64,000 bases of DNA from Protula sp. h YS-2021 (lineage: Eukaryota; Annelida; Polychaeta; Sabellida; Serpulidae): positions 7,028,904 through 7,092,903 of the forward strand of contig OX457034.1 of NCBI GenBank assembly GCA_949752745.1, given 5' to 3'. The position numbers and the translations under genes are program-made. The notes below the pieces were generated by a model. The model worked only from the letters and a program-made list of their open reading frames with translations, was not told the DNA's origin and made no database searches. Below are positions 13,001-23,784 of this stretch, piece after piece. How positions within the stretch are numbered: the stretch's first letter is position 1; each line of letters starts with the position of its first letter.

Positions 13001-13475
13001 GAACAGTGTCTATAGCGACAGCGTCGTCATGGAGGAGTTGCCGGCGATCTCGGAAAACTTGCCCAACTTTGGCTCCCTCGGGAGGAACTTCCGGTCGAAG
13101 AAGTCGTCTGCTCCGCACTGGATCCCGTCGCTAGACGAGGAATATATATCCGACCTGAGTATCGAGTCGCTAGGGCAGGTCCCGGCGCAGGATATCTTAA
13201 ACTTGGAATCGGGGACCAGCCAACCTCACTACAGCGCCACCAAGTTCCATTCGTTTCGCGCCAAGAAAGTGAAGAAATCAGCAAAATTTGCAGAACCCGA
13301 TTTAATTACCCCCGAGTCACCGCTTTTGTTGCCAAAAGAAAAACACATGGTTGGGAATGGTTGTGTGATGAGCAAAAAATTACCAAATGGCGAAATTGGG
13401 CAGGGGTTCGAACGTAAAAACTCGAGCTCGCAACATCTCCTAAATGCCGAGGTGATTCACAGGGAAGATATTTGA
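10008..13475 (+). CDS. Unrecognised type I single-pass membrane protein (411 residues, five coding exons)
   Basis: Exons 10008-10077, 10540-10673, 11279-11407, 12275-12362, 12661-13475 join in phase (70+134+129+88+815 nt) and end in TGA. The start is the first ATG after an acceptor-like TTTTTTTTTCAG. Residues 1-23 (MQVLYVILYAIVGYVMCLLG...) form a signal peptide. The roughly 125-residue ectodomain has Cys27, Cys37, Cys57 and Cys138, possible N-glycosylation sites at Asn39, Asn105 and Asn126, and beta-rich segments, suggesting one small beta domain. A transmembrane helix spans about 149-172 (FVALIVFAILCVLIT...), followed by a Cys-rich juxtamembrane stretch (RSKCTCTCPRRH) and a 230-residue Ser-rich, acidic/basic cytoplasmic tail with no known domain that I can name. 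It may be a receptor or adhesion-type protein; that is inference from topology only. Intron 3 starts with an exon-end minisatellite. Confidence 0.75.
11408..11830 (+). repeat. Exon-end minisatellite in intron 3 of the membrane-protein gene
   Basis: Four further copies of the 3' part of exon 3 (coding GQYTLLRVQIYRPDNATFHIW) follow its donor, each preceded by a C/T-rich spacer. Copy 2 ends at 11517 with donor GTATGC. Copies 3, 4 and 5 occupy 11551-11619, 11656-11724 and 11756-11824, each exactly 69 nt from a CAG acceptor-like site to the ancestral exon end. Copy 3 has TGG changed to TAG but keeps GTATGT. Copy 4 is open but its donor is ATATGT. Copy 5 is open and followed by GTGTTC. The true exon has CCAAGG where copies 4 and 5 have CCAGGG, so the AG arose in the copies. 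Confidence 0.88.
12040..12262. repeat. 21-bp tandem repeat, about ten copies
   Basis: Unit CTGATTGCCAATCAATCTCTG with variants, ending 12 bp before the acceptor of exon 4 of the membrane-protein gene. Every unit carries a CCAAT-type pentamer (GCCAATCA); that it binds anything is unproven. Confidence 0.85.
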
Positions 13476-15290
13476 AAATGTCTGGGGAGGGGGGAGGGGG
13501 TGAAGGTTTTGAAACTTAAAATTTGCAATGAAGGGAAATTAATAGTTTCGATTGGGAGAAACGGAAGTCACGTGATTTTTGGAGAATGACCAGTGTTTGC
13601 TGATGGGCATTAAACAATTTGTTTTTCCTCGGGGAGGGGGGCGGCGTTTTCAACCGATAGCGTCCAAACACATTAAAGTGTGCTTAAGGAATATCAAGCT
13701 TCTTGTGTGGTTTTCTCGAAGAGAAGAACCAAATTATAATAATAATAATACCCCTGTGCTTGGTTGTTTTTTTGTAACAGACCTTCCGTATTAGTCAAGC
13801 AAATTAATTAGTCCCTTGTGATCAGTCACACAAACTACAGAGTTGTGTTTTTTTTCTTTGTTAAAAAGTGGATACAAAACTAAACCCGGTAGAAACAGTT
13901 AAGTCTAATGTATCTGTATCAAATTGAAAAGGCGATTTTTTTATATATAAAAAAAAACACTAATTCGTTTCATCTTACCTGTTTTTTAAATGTTTCGTGT
14001 TGAATATGTGTCGAGAGTTTCTAATAATTGAGAGCGAAATTATGTCTCAAAAAAAAGAAAAAAAACAGTTCTAGGGAAACGGTTTACGACGAGAGTACAC
14101 CCGGTCAGGAATTTTCCTCTTGCTCTTTCATTACTTCACAAGCCTGTAACTCGTTGAAGAATGTGGTCTGTGTGGTCTATGCTGGGCATTATTAGCATGG
14201 GTGGACACGATTTTTGTAGTATTTTGGCCGAATCTTTTTCTCTGTGTTTTGTCCAGCAACGCATCGTAGACACTTTAGTTAACGCTCTTTGCCGTGCTGC
14301 CAGTAGATATTTTCAATAATGAGATAATGTTGTGCTCGTCAGATGAAGAAGCTCGTGCGTGTTTCAAATGTGAAATAATTTTGTCGGCGTTTGAAAACAG
14401 AATTTCAGGACCAACATTTAAGAAACAGAATTTTGTTGTTGTTTTTAAGAGTTGACAAATCTAAGCGTGTCCGTAATGAAGATATGAGGAGCTGCGTAAT
14501 CTCTGTTGTCCATCGTGGGTCGGTGTTCACGCGTATTTAATGGCTTTTATATTGGTGTTCATGTCAGTATTTAGGTCTAGTTTGTACCGTGCTGTCAATG
14601 GAGAGGGGGCGATGGTGGGTGGGGGGGGGGGGTGAATTGGGAGAGGGTAGTGTAAAAGACATCGGAATATATAAACAAACCCCTGATCATAGATGAGTCA
14701 ATTTGAAGTGTTTAACATTTGCTCAAGAAACAATTCGTTAGTATTGACTTTTAATAACGCACCTGTAAAAACACCGCACAAAACGCCATGTATTATTGCA
14801 TAATGGTTTAGTGTTCAGAACGTTAAACCACTTTCAACATGTATTGATTTTTTTCAAATTTTTGAGATATTACTGAAATCGTTTTATGTCAGTATTTTTT
14901 TCGTTCTGTTCGTGCCCAAATCATGTTCTAGTCAAGTTGATATGTGTCTACAAATCTGGATAAACAATGTTAGGGTATGGTTTTTCACTTGGCATTTATT
15001 TTGGTATCTGTGTGTTTGTGAACAGATGTCCCGGATTTAAGGTGTCCTGTGTTATAATGGCTCGCTAATAACTAACCCAGCTTCACATGCCTAGTTGGGG
15101 TTAAAAATTGTGAACAGTTGCAAAAAATATGTGTATTTGCAAAATGATGTGAAACGAAGTCTCGTTGACAGTTGAGTTTTGAGCAGGCCCTGTATCAGCA
15201 CTTGAATTTACATGAAAAGAGGTTGAAGAATTGCGGGAGCAAAGCATGTTGGGGTTGAAGACCGCTTGCCTACAACCCTGGTTCAGCTGC
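13476..15290. other. Probable 3' UTR and downstream sequence of the membrane-protein gene
   Basis: AT-rich sequence with no open exon structure. There are ATTAAA hexamers near 13609 and 13671 but no clear cleavage context, so I cannot set the transcript end. Confidence 0.4.
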
Positions 15291-15293
15291 ACT

Positions 15294-15545
15294 GTGATGG
15301 AGAATCACAGTTAGTGATTTAGTTCGCGGGGAGTCACAATAAGTAGTGTACTTGTTGGGAGTCACAATAAGGAATGTACCTCGAGATGGAGTCACAGTAA
15401 GTCATGTACCTCATGGTAGAGTCACAATAAGTCATGTACCTTGGGGGAGTCACAAGTAGTGCACATCGTGGGGAGTCACAATAAGTAAAGTACCTTGTGG
15501 GGAGTCACAATAGCTAATACACTCCTCAAGAAGTTACAGTAAGTT
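15294..15545. repeat. Tandem repeat, about 30-35-bp unit, about eight copies
   Basis: Unit based on GGAGTCACAATAAGTAATGT followed by ACCTCGTGG, with length variation. Confidence 0.8.
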
Positions 15546-15721
15546 TCTTCTGTACAGTTGTTATTTTGTTTGCGCAGTGTTTTTGTTAAATTAATTTATG
15601 TGTCTTTTTCGCTAAATGCTTGCTTGGCTTTCTAACGCAGTTTTGTTCTCGGTGCGTCTTGTTATCACAGTATGGCGGGAAATCGCGTTTTTGGCATTGT
15701 ATTTTACACCGTTGTTGTCCA

Positions 15722-15892
15722 ACAGGCAACCTCTGCGGCGGTTCGGTCTGTGGTGTGTTGTCACCCAACAGCCAACCTCTGCGTCGGTTCGGTCTGTGGT
15801 GTGTTGTCACCCAACAGCCAACCTCTGCGGCGGTTCGGTCTGTGGTGTGTTGTCACCCAACAGCCAACCTCTGCGGCGGTTCGGTCTGTTGT
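15722..15892. repeat. 46-bp tandem repeat, about four copies
   Basis: Near-identical units running from CAACCTCTGCGGCGGTTCGG to GTTGTCACCCAACAGC. A related single sequence lies at about 6655-6700. The open frames through it are a by-product of the repeat. Confidence 0.9.
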
Positions 15893-16126
15893 GTTGCACC
15901 TTTTCGTGCCGCGGACCCGCCAGGAATTCCGAGAAAACTACCTATTAAAAAAAAATGTACTATTTAAATATCCATCCACTGTGCATTATACATAACAGAT
16001 AGATCTTTCCATAGGTAAAGTGTTTCATAAAAACTTTTAATTTTGCACGCGATAATGTTGGAATATTCGTGGATACGTTCAAGTGTGAGCACTTCTTTGT
16101 TGTCAAGCTTAACATTGCTTATTACT

Positions 16127-16132
16127 AATAAA
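16127..16132 (+). terminator. AATAAA polyadenylation hexamer (candidate)
   Basis: First plus-strand AATAAA that I noticed downstream of the membrane-protein stop, 2.65 kb away. Usable only if the 3' UTR is long. Confidence 0.2.
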
Positions 16133-16550
16133 GTGCATGTGTGAGCAAAGCGTGCGCAGTAATATTGACTTTTTAAATCAATACTAACATAAATTAGTGG
16201 ATGTGGTTTCAGCGATGAAAACGAAACCGAAAGTGTCGCGAATAAAAGAGGGCCAGAGTTTCGTTTATTAAAAGGCCTGAGTTTCGTGTATTAAAAATAA
16301 AATGCAAGGAGTTATGATTATTTTGTGGAGGGGGACCATAAGTTTTCTGTACACAATGGTGAATATTATTATTGGAATTAGGTTGACAAAAGGACGTTAG
16401 ATTTGTGAGAAAAGAGAAAAAAAAGAAGAATTCTGCTATTTTGTGCATTTGAGAATGGAAGTTTCATCCGCAGTTTACTATTAAATAAATGTCCAGTTTG
16501 TTTCCTGCGATTGGTTTTCACAGAGTTACAAGGGGAAAAACAGGGTAAAG

Positions 16551-16573
16551 ATATTGATTGATTGATTGATTGT
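16551..16573. repeat. (ATTG)n microsatellite
   Basis: Six tetranucleotide units. Confidence 0.85.
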
Positions 16574-17469
16574 TTGAATTAATTGGCTATATCCTCGATC
16601 TGGTGCTCAGTTTCTTAACACGTTCTTTTTCCGAAATACATCTTCCTTTCTCGTATCTGATTGAGGATTTATTCCAATTAATTTAAGCATAAAAATAGTT
16701 GTTAGACTTTATTTTAATTTAAGCAGAAAAATAGTTGTTAGACTTTATTTTTAAGTGCAGTGTTTACACTGTGTTCTGAAATCCATTAATTTTTTTTAAG
16801 ATTAATAATGATTAAAAAAATAACAGTGCTGTATGAAATGTTATCGCAGATGGTCATCGTCACATCGTCGTCGAATGTAAACACACGTGATCAGGAGAGG
16901 ATGTGGCACAGTACTTCCAAAATGAAGTTGCAGACTGCACTTGAATTTAGGGGATATCAAGATATGAAGAGCTTGATTACTCACGCGTGTAGTTGCTTAC
17001 ATTTTGGTTTATTATGATTGCAAATTTTTATAAAATGTAGTCCAAATCACACGATCGCATTATTTTTGCTAAATGTTCAAGATGTGAACAATTCTCATTT
17101 TTGCGTCGCGAATTTATTTTCATGTGTTCAAAAATCTGTTAGGATCTTTAAACTAAGAAACGGAAATGTATTTAAGATTTTATAGTTTGTAAAACGCGTG
17201 GGCTGAGGAGTTGTTGTAATGGAATCTACGCAGTGTTCAAAGGATGTAGTAAATTCTGACGCAAGGAAGTTGACGCCCGCGTTGTTTTGGTTGGTCAATG
17301 GCGAGTCGTTTGTTGTGATGACGTAGTATTTTGCTACGCGTCTGTGGTGGCGCATTTTTGCTTTCCAGTGACACAGATATGCCTTATTATTTACCAACAA
17401 AAGTATTATTGTTCGCATCATTCAGAGCAGGTTTGTTTTTTCGCTGACGATTGCATTTGTGTCTCGTAG

Positions 17470-17760
17470 TTACAGCCCAAGAGCTGTTTTTTCAGCTTTA
17501 GATAGTCGGGGGGGGGGGGGGGGGGGAGGAGGAGGGGGAGCTTGGGATGGGAGGAGGGGAGGCGGGTGAATGGAGAGAACTTCAGCAGCTCTTTTTTCAG
17601 CTTATGATAGTTTCGAGAGGGGGTTTGGGGCGGGAGCGGGCGTGGGCGGAGAACTTCAGGAGCTTCTTTTCAGCTTATTGGAGTTGGGAGGGGGGGGGGG
17701 GGGGTGGAGTTGGGAGCGGGCGTGGGCGGAAAATTTCGGCACAACTCCAGAGCTCTTTTC
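17470..17760. repeat. G-rich tandem repeat, about 90-105-bp unit, three copies
   Basis: Units carry an AACTTCAG-AGCTCTTTTTTCAGCTTA-like core followed by long G runs (up to about 18) and GGGAGCGGGCGTGGGCGGA. The G runs could fold as G-quadruplexes. Confidence 0.7.
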
Positions 17761-18004
17761 TGTATTCACAGGTGTACAGTATCGTCATACTGCGCCGTCG
17801 TTTTTCTCATCGCGGCCCTCCTTTTATTTGTAGTTTGAATAGTGGGACGGGGGCGGGGAGGGGTGGAGAGGGGGGGGGGGGGGGCAGTGAGTCTAAGGTG
17901 TACTTTATAAAATAAAGGGTGTTTTTTTTAATGAAGTACAGCTCGTAACATAAGCATAAAACTACGCCGAGATATAAACAAGGCCGCGCCGCCGCGTCAT
18001 CTGT

Positions 18005-18115
18005 CTGCTGTGTGTCGCGGCCGCGTCTTCTGTCGGCTGTGTGTCGCGGCCGCGTCTTCTGTCGGCTGTGTGTCGCCGCCGCGTCTTCTGTCGGCTGTGT
18101 GTCGCGCGCGTCTGT
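18005..18115. repeat. 29-bp GC-rich tandem repeat, about four copies
   Basis: Unit TGTGTGTCGCGGCCGCGTCT followed by TCTGTCGGC; the first units contain the 8-bp palindrome GCGGCCGC. Confidence 0.85.
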
Positions 18116-19079
18116 AGCTCGCATATGCAAATATTTTCTCTGTATTTTTTTTTCGTGTCTTTCAGCTGCGATTTTGAATCTTTTTCATTCGAGATATCAA
18201 GAGTAGGTGTACTGTTTGTGTGTATTTAGTATTCTTTTCAAAGCAAATCGAGGGGTTTTATGTTGAAGTAATGTGATAAATACTCTTTTTAACCAGATAT
18301 CCAAGGGGAATATGGTCTTTATTTCGAAATAAAACGGTTGCGTCTTAAATCAGTCATCCGCCACGGTTATTTCCATTCCATTGCGAAAAAAAACGGATTG
18401 CGTCTGAGAGGGGGCAAAGATGGAAAACATACCCAGTGAAGCTAACAAGAGATTCTAATTGTTAAATGGAATCGGAAGGGTTGCTGCCACAGCGGGCAAA
18501 CCGATCATCTTTTTAGCAGAAGTATGTCGTGACATCGCTTGTCCCTAGCAATTTCTGTCTCTGCATTGTTGTCGTAGGCAGATATGCTCGGTCAGGAATG
18601 TCATCAAAGCCCTGTGTGACTTTTCGTGTAATTAGTTGCAGAAAAAAATATCAAAAATTTCAGTTTAAACGTTCAACTGTCCAAAATGGGGAAATGAAAG
18701 AACAGGTATTTTAGACATGTTCCGTGTGAATTTTTCCGTCGTAATAACCAAAGCATCATTTGTGTGGGTTATCCTTGCATCTCTCGCGCAATAGTTTCGA
18801 TGCGGTCTTCTTTTTGGACAAAAATTACTCTGGTCACATGTTACTAATCGTTCTCAACTTTATTGCTGTTTTACTGCAATACAACCAAACTACAGCAATG
18901 GGCTTGTTTATACAAATGAATATGTTTAGAAAAGTAGATTCTCTTGTTTTTCATTTTCAATTTGGTAGAAAAGTGATAGAATTATATGTGCAATGTCTAG
19001 TGAGAAAAAAAAATACATGAAAGCATTGAGTCTATTATTTACCGAAGAAAAATCGATTTTTTTTCAAACGTTATTTTTT

Positions 19080-19265
19080 TTATCAGCCCTCTCCCCGGCA
19101 ACCCTTTATCCATCCAATCCCTCCGCCCCCGCAACCCTTATCCGTCCAATCCCTCCTCCCCCACCCCCACCTGCAACCCTTAATCCCTCCAGTCGCAACT
19201 CCCTCGCAACCTTTCATCCGTCCAATCCCTCCTGCTTCGCATCCCTCCAACCCCCATTCCACACC
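19080..19265. repeat. Pyrimidine-rich tandem repeat
   Basis: Degenerate units of the type CGCAACCCTTATCCGTCCAA followed by TCCCTCC. Confidence 0.6.
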
Positions 19266-19544
19266 CTCCAGAAGACCATTATACTATTGGTTATCGCAAT
19301 GCTATAGTAATATGAGAACATTTTGCAAACATACGATAGATGCTGTGACGTCAGCATCAAAAGGAAAACAACAAACACGAGCAAAATCAAAAGCAGTGCT
19401 TCGACCAATTAGCTGTAATGTCTTTATTTTTCTTTCAAGTGGTTTCATTTGACTTTGGAATGGCAGGAAGCGTGCTAGTGATGACGTCATCGGACTTGTT
19501 TAAGGGGTAACTCTTGGCAATCAGTTTGTTACAAACACCACCAT

Positions 19545-20110
19545 TGATAAGAGCATAGCATCACGGGACCTAAAATGCCATAACTCCATAACTGATGTAA
19601 ATATCAGCATCACGTGACCTGCACTGCAGCAGTCGACGTAAATATCAGCATCACGTGACCTGGAATGCCACAATCGGTGTAAATAGCACCGCCCCTTGAC
19701 CTAAACTGCCACAGTCGAAATAAGCATAGCATCACGTGACTTGAAATACCACAGTCGACGTAAACATAGCATCACGTGACTTAAAATGTTTCAGTCCACA
19801 AAAACATAGCATCACGTGACCACAATGCCACAGTCTACGTAAATATAGCATCACGTGACAAAAAATGTCACAGTCGAATTAAACGTAGCATCACGTGACC
19901 GAAAATGTTACAGTCGACGTAAACATAACATCACGGCCCGAATGAGAAAGTCGACGTGAACGTAGCATCACGTGACTCAAATGCCACAATCGCCCCAAGC
20001 ATACATCACATGACCTGGAATGCCACAGTCGATGTAAATCTCAGAATCACGTGACCTGAAATGCCACAACAGACGCAAATAGCACCATCACGTGACCTGA
20101 AATGATGATG
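19545..20110. repeat. About 40-bp minisatellite with a TCACGTGA palindrome in most units
   Basis: Unit outline: AGCATCACGTGACCTGAAAT then GCCACAGTCGACGTAAACAT. About ten units keep CACGTG intact; others read CACATG or CACGGG. The repeat sits in the gene-poor interval between the membrane-protein gene and the centrobin 3' end. Confidence 0.85.
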
Positions 20111-20589
20111 CGGACATATTGGACAAGAGTTGGCCATAGTTTTTAGCTCGTGTGAAACAGCAGAACTCGATTTCGAACGTAACTATGTCACGTGATGCAA
20201 TCAGGAAATCATATCGGGAGCACTCTTCTGAGTACTAACATGACATTGATTACGCATGATGACGTCATGTCACCTGATGTGGGTTTGGTTCGTTATAGAT
20301 TACGCCCAAAGAATAATCCACATAATTAGCTGCTGATCTAGCGTATCCCTGAGCAGATATTATATACGTAGATGACGTCAGATGACGTCATGTGTGTCGG
20401 CTTTCTCTAAAAGTTTACCTTCTTTGTAAACACCTTCCCAAGGAGTAATCCCACCAAGTTTTTAGCTGCTTCCGCTTCCCAATGAAGAGATATTGCGTTT
20501 TAACATTTTGACGCTATAGCAACGATGTATCTAAGAACTGGATCGACCCGACGTATTAACCCCAAATCTTTAATGAGATAGAGTGGCAC

Positions 20590-21415
20590 AAGCAAGATGA
20601 ACAGCCACACAACCAGACACACAGCCACACAACCAGATACAGCCACACAACCAGACACACACTCACACAACCAGACACACAGCCACACACACAGATACAG
20701 CCACACAACCAGACACACACTCACACAACCAGACACACAGCCACACAACCAGATACAGCCACACAACCAGACACACTCACACAACCAGACACAGCCATAC
20801 AACCAGATACAGCCACACAACCAGACACACACTCACACAACCAGACACACAGCCACACAACCAGATACAGCCACACAACCAGACACACACTCGCACAACC
20901 AGACACAACGCCACACAACCAGATACAGCCACACAACCACACACAGCCACACAACCAGATACAGCCACACAACCAGACACACTCACACAACCAGACACAA
21001 CGCCACACAACCAGATACAGCCACACAACCAGACACACACTCACACAACCAGACACACAGCCACACAACCAGATACAGCCACACAACCAGACACACACTC
21101 ACACAACCAGACACAACGCCACACAACCAGATACAGCCACACAACCAGACACACACTCACACAACCAGACACACAACCAGATACAGCCACACAACCAGAC
21201 ACACACACAACCAGACACACAGCCACACAACCAGATACAGCCACACAACCAGACACACTCACACAACCAGACACACAGCCACACAACCAGATACAGCCAC
21301 ACAACCAGACACACACTCACACAACCAGACACACAGCCACACAACCAGATACAGCCACACAACCAGACACATACTCACAACCAGACACACAGCCACACAA
21401 CCAGACACTCACGAA
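20590..21415. repeat. CA-rich minisatellite (ACACAACCAGA family)
   Basis: About 825 bp made of CACACAACCAGATACAGC and CACACAACCAGACACACA blocks in higher-order order. Because the blocks rarely create stops, long open frames of Thr/His/Gln/Asn appear on the plus strand and Cys/Val/Trp frames on the minus strand; I do not regard these as genes. Confidence 0.9.
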
Positions 21416-21652
21416 CTGTTGTGTCCGCCGCACAATCCGGGAACTTGGTAACACAATAACAACTACAAGACGCAATGGAGCCAAATAAAATTGTCAGCAT
21501 TTTATTTCATTTTATTGTAATTTATTAATTTACATGTCATTTACATGAAATCTTTATGTATTCAACATGACAATTTTTAATTGCATTTTAATGCGAGTAA
21601 TTCTTTTTTTTTCATTTTTTTTCTTCTCATTTCACATCCTGGAACTGTACAG

Positions 21653-21716
21653 ATGATTGGAAGACCCAACAGCAGCAACATTATGAACGGTGGCCACATT
21701 GCAACCTCTCCGTCAA
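21653..21716 (+). CDS. Possible isolated coding exon (tentative)
   Basis: A strong pyrimidine tract ending CTGTACAG precedes ATGATTGGAAGACCCAACAG; the reading MIGRPNSSNIMNGGHIATSPS stays open to a GTAAAA donor-like site. I found no neighbouring exon to join it to, and I do not recognise the peptide. It may be chance. Confidence 0.2.
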
Positions 21717-22035
21717 GTAAAATATCACTGGTTTTCTTTTCCTGTGTGGGTCGTTGTCACCAATCACCCATGTGTAAAGTTAAGTGCCTGACACGATTCT
21801 ATAGAACAACCTGGACGATACTGTAGTAATGGCATGCCTGATACCGATACAAATATGTCGATATAACCGGTATCGTATGTCCGATGCTTTCACAAAAAAA
21901 AAAAAAAGAAGAAAACATGGGAGGGGATGGAATCGTCAGGATCCAGAACGATGTATGGTAAGCGGTACGTCAGTCATATTTACGTCATAGTCTTATGATA
22001 TACGCCATATCCGATACACGTCATGTCTGATATAT

Positions 22036-22130
22036 ATATATATATATATCTGACACATGTCATGTCCGACATGTCATATATATATATATCTGACATATGT
22101 CATGTCCGACATGTCATATCGGACGTCATT
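22036..22130. repeat. (TA)n microsatellite with inverted CATGTC/GACATG arms
   Basis: Two TA tracts (about 22036-22057 and 22077-22088) alternate with CTGACA(C/T)ATGTCATGTC and CGACATGTCATAT blocks, which can form hairpins. Confidence 0.7.
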
Positions 22131-22149
22131 GAAACGAGATTCTTCTGTA

Positions 22150-23250
22150 CCGCCCTGTGCGTAGGAGGACGTATACTTTAAAAATGTATTCTAACACCTA
22201 CAAGTACGCGTACACCTACACGCGAAAAAAAAAAGAAAAAAAAAAGACTTATTTGATGAAAAATGTAGAGTCTTATCACTTCATTGTTCTGTTAAAAATG
22301 TCGCTTATATTTAAAGACACAGCTAAGAAATACTGAACATGCTTCATGTAAACTCAGTACGAACAATAACAATAAACACAGCACAATGTTGCCATTCATT
22401 TTAGACCATACAATATCAAAAAAAAAAAAACAAAAAAAAAAACCGCAGAACAAACACTTTACAGCTTTTATCCGGTTTCCACCGATCTCGTTGGGAAACA
22501 CCTCTATGCTGAACAGTTCACCCAGTTCCAAAAGTGGTCACGAATAGCGGCTGGACTGTGTATAAAAAAAATCAAGTCGGTGAAGGGACTTTTTCTTATG
22601 TGACATTATACCACAACCGTTTCAAAGTGCCCCCCCCCCCCACGCCTGTCCCCTCGAAGCCCCGCCCCCTACCTCCACGCTCCCACCGCAACCCTCCCAT
22701 ATACAAGCACGCATGGTATACAAAGAGATTTTAAAATGTAAGTATAACTTAAGATGTAAGTCGAAATTTTAACACTGACAGCTGTATGAAGTAAATATCA
22801 CAATTGCAATTAACAAGAACACACATAAAATAGTAACCTAACAACATATTGTGTATCACAACTAAACTACTAAATAGCACATCTTGTTTTCACACTGCAT
22901 CAATAAATAGTCAAACTAGAAGCAATTCCGCAGTAAACTCCTAAACATACACTGAAAAATTAGACGCCTGTGAAACGCTTCAGCTTCTTTGATGCATTTA
23001 GGATAAAAATTGAAAAATAGTTCAAAGATCATAATCGGTGTTATATGGGCCGTGACGAAACACTAAAACACACGAAAGGGGTCACCTGTCACCTCAAAAC
23101 TGTTCTAGTTTTCATAAAAAAAATCCAGTAAGAAAGCCCTTTCTATGACAAAATTAGCAGGTTATATCTTTAGGGCCAATGTGTATATTTTGGGGATGAC
23201 CATTGAACAACACGGAAGCCTCCATTAAATGCTACTTTTTTGGATACGTG
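22150..23250. other. Region downstream of centrobin, no gene seen
   Basis: AT-rich with poly-C and poly-A runs. Short open frames lack splice signals or recognisable residues. Confidence 0.4.
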
Positions 23251-23252
23251 AA

Positions 23253-23258
23253 TTTATT
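23253..23258 (-). terminator. AATAAA polyadenylation hexamer (candidate, centrobin)
   Basis: Minus-strand AATAAA about 390 bp beyond the centrobin stop codon; the nearest one I saw in that direction. Confidence 0.4.
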
Positions 23259-23554
23259 GACCTTTGACCCAGTTCCATAAGTTTCAATGGCGTCGAATGC
23301 TAGGTGTTAAACTTGGGGTGGGGGGAGGGGGGTTGTCCAGCAGTCGACACACCCCAACCCCAACCCCACTTTCTCCTCCCCCCCCCCATTCAGCTCCACC
23401 CATCACCCATCACCCTCCCCAAAAAGACTAATAGAAAAGTTAAATTTGTAACATAGCAGATACTTCAACTAATTAATAAAAATATCATACAAAATCGACT
23501 GTCCTCCACACCTGCCCCCCCCCCCCCCCCTCAACCCCACTATCAAAGGGCTTC

Positions 23555-23640
23555 TACTTCAACAGAGGGGAGCCCTTTTTGCCGCTGGGCGTGCCTGTCT
23601 TCCACACCCACCTCCCCCCTCCCCCCCCACTGTCAAACGG
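23555..23640 (-). repeat. Partial duplicate of the centrobin terminal exon
   Basis: Sequence matching the last about 60 bp of the terminal coding exon (the GKKGPPVWK-stop region) recurs directly downstream with substitutions, separated by a C-rich spacer. It shows the exon-end duplication habit of this locus, here at an exon without a donor. Confidence 0.75.
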
Positions 23641-23643
23641 GTA

Positions 23644-23784
23644 CTACTTCCACACAGGAGGGCCCTTCTTGCCGCTGGGCGCGTTCTTTTTCTGTTGGGC
23701 AGGGGCCTTGCTCCCATGCGCGCGCTGCTTGGGTGTGACCAAGTTCGTCTGCTTCTGTTTCCCGCCTTGACTAGTTTGTGTGAC
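23644..23784 (-). CDS. CNTROB: Centrobin terminal exon 22
   Basis: 46 basic residues (VTQTSQGGKQKQTNLVTPKQ ... KKGPPVWK) then TAG. The acceptor is TTTTTGCGCAG. The Lys-rich tail ending in VW-Lys resembles the VW-Arg end of human centrobin. Confidence 0.75.
   Translation of the reverse strand, partial: VTQTSQGGKQKQTNLVTPKQRAHGSKAPAQQKKNAPSGKKGPPVWK

Noticed and set aside
16808..17017. 69-codon plus frame MIKKITVLYEMLSQM...
   Set aside because: Isolated, AT-rich, no splice sites or known similarity.
20597..21451. 284-codon open frame of Thr/His/Gln repeats, and Cys/Trp/Val frames opposite
   Set aside because: Entirely inside a CA-rich minisatellite; open in several frames on both strands, no splice or start context.
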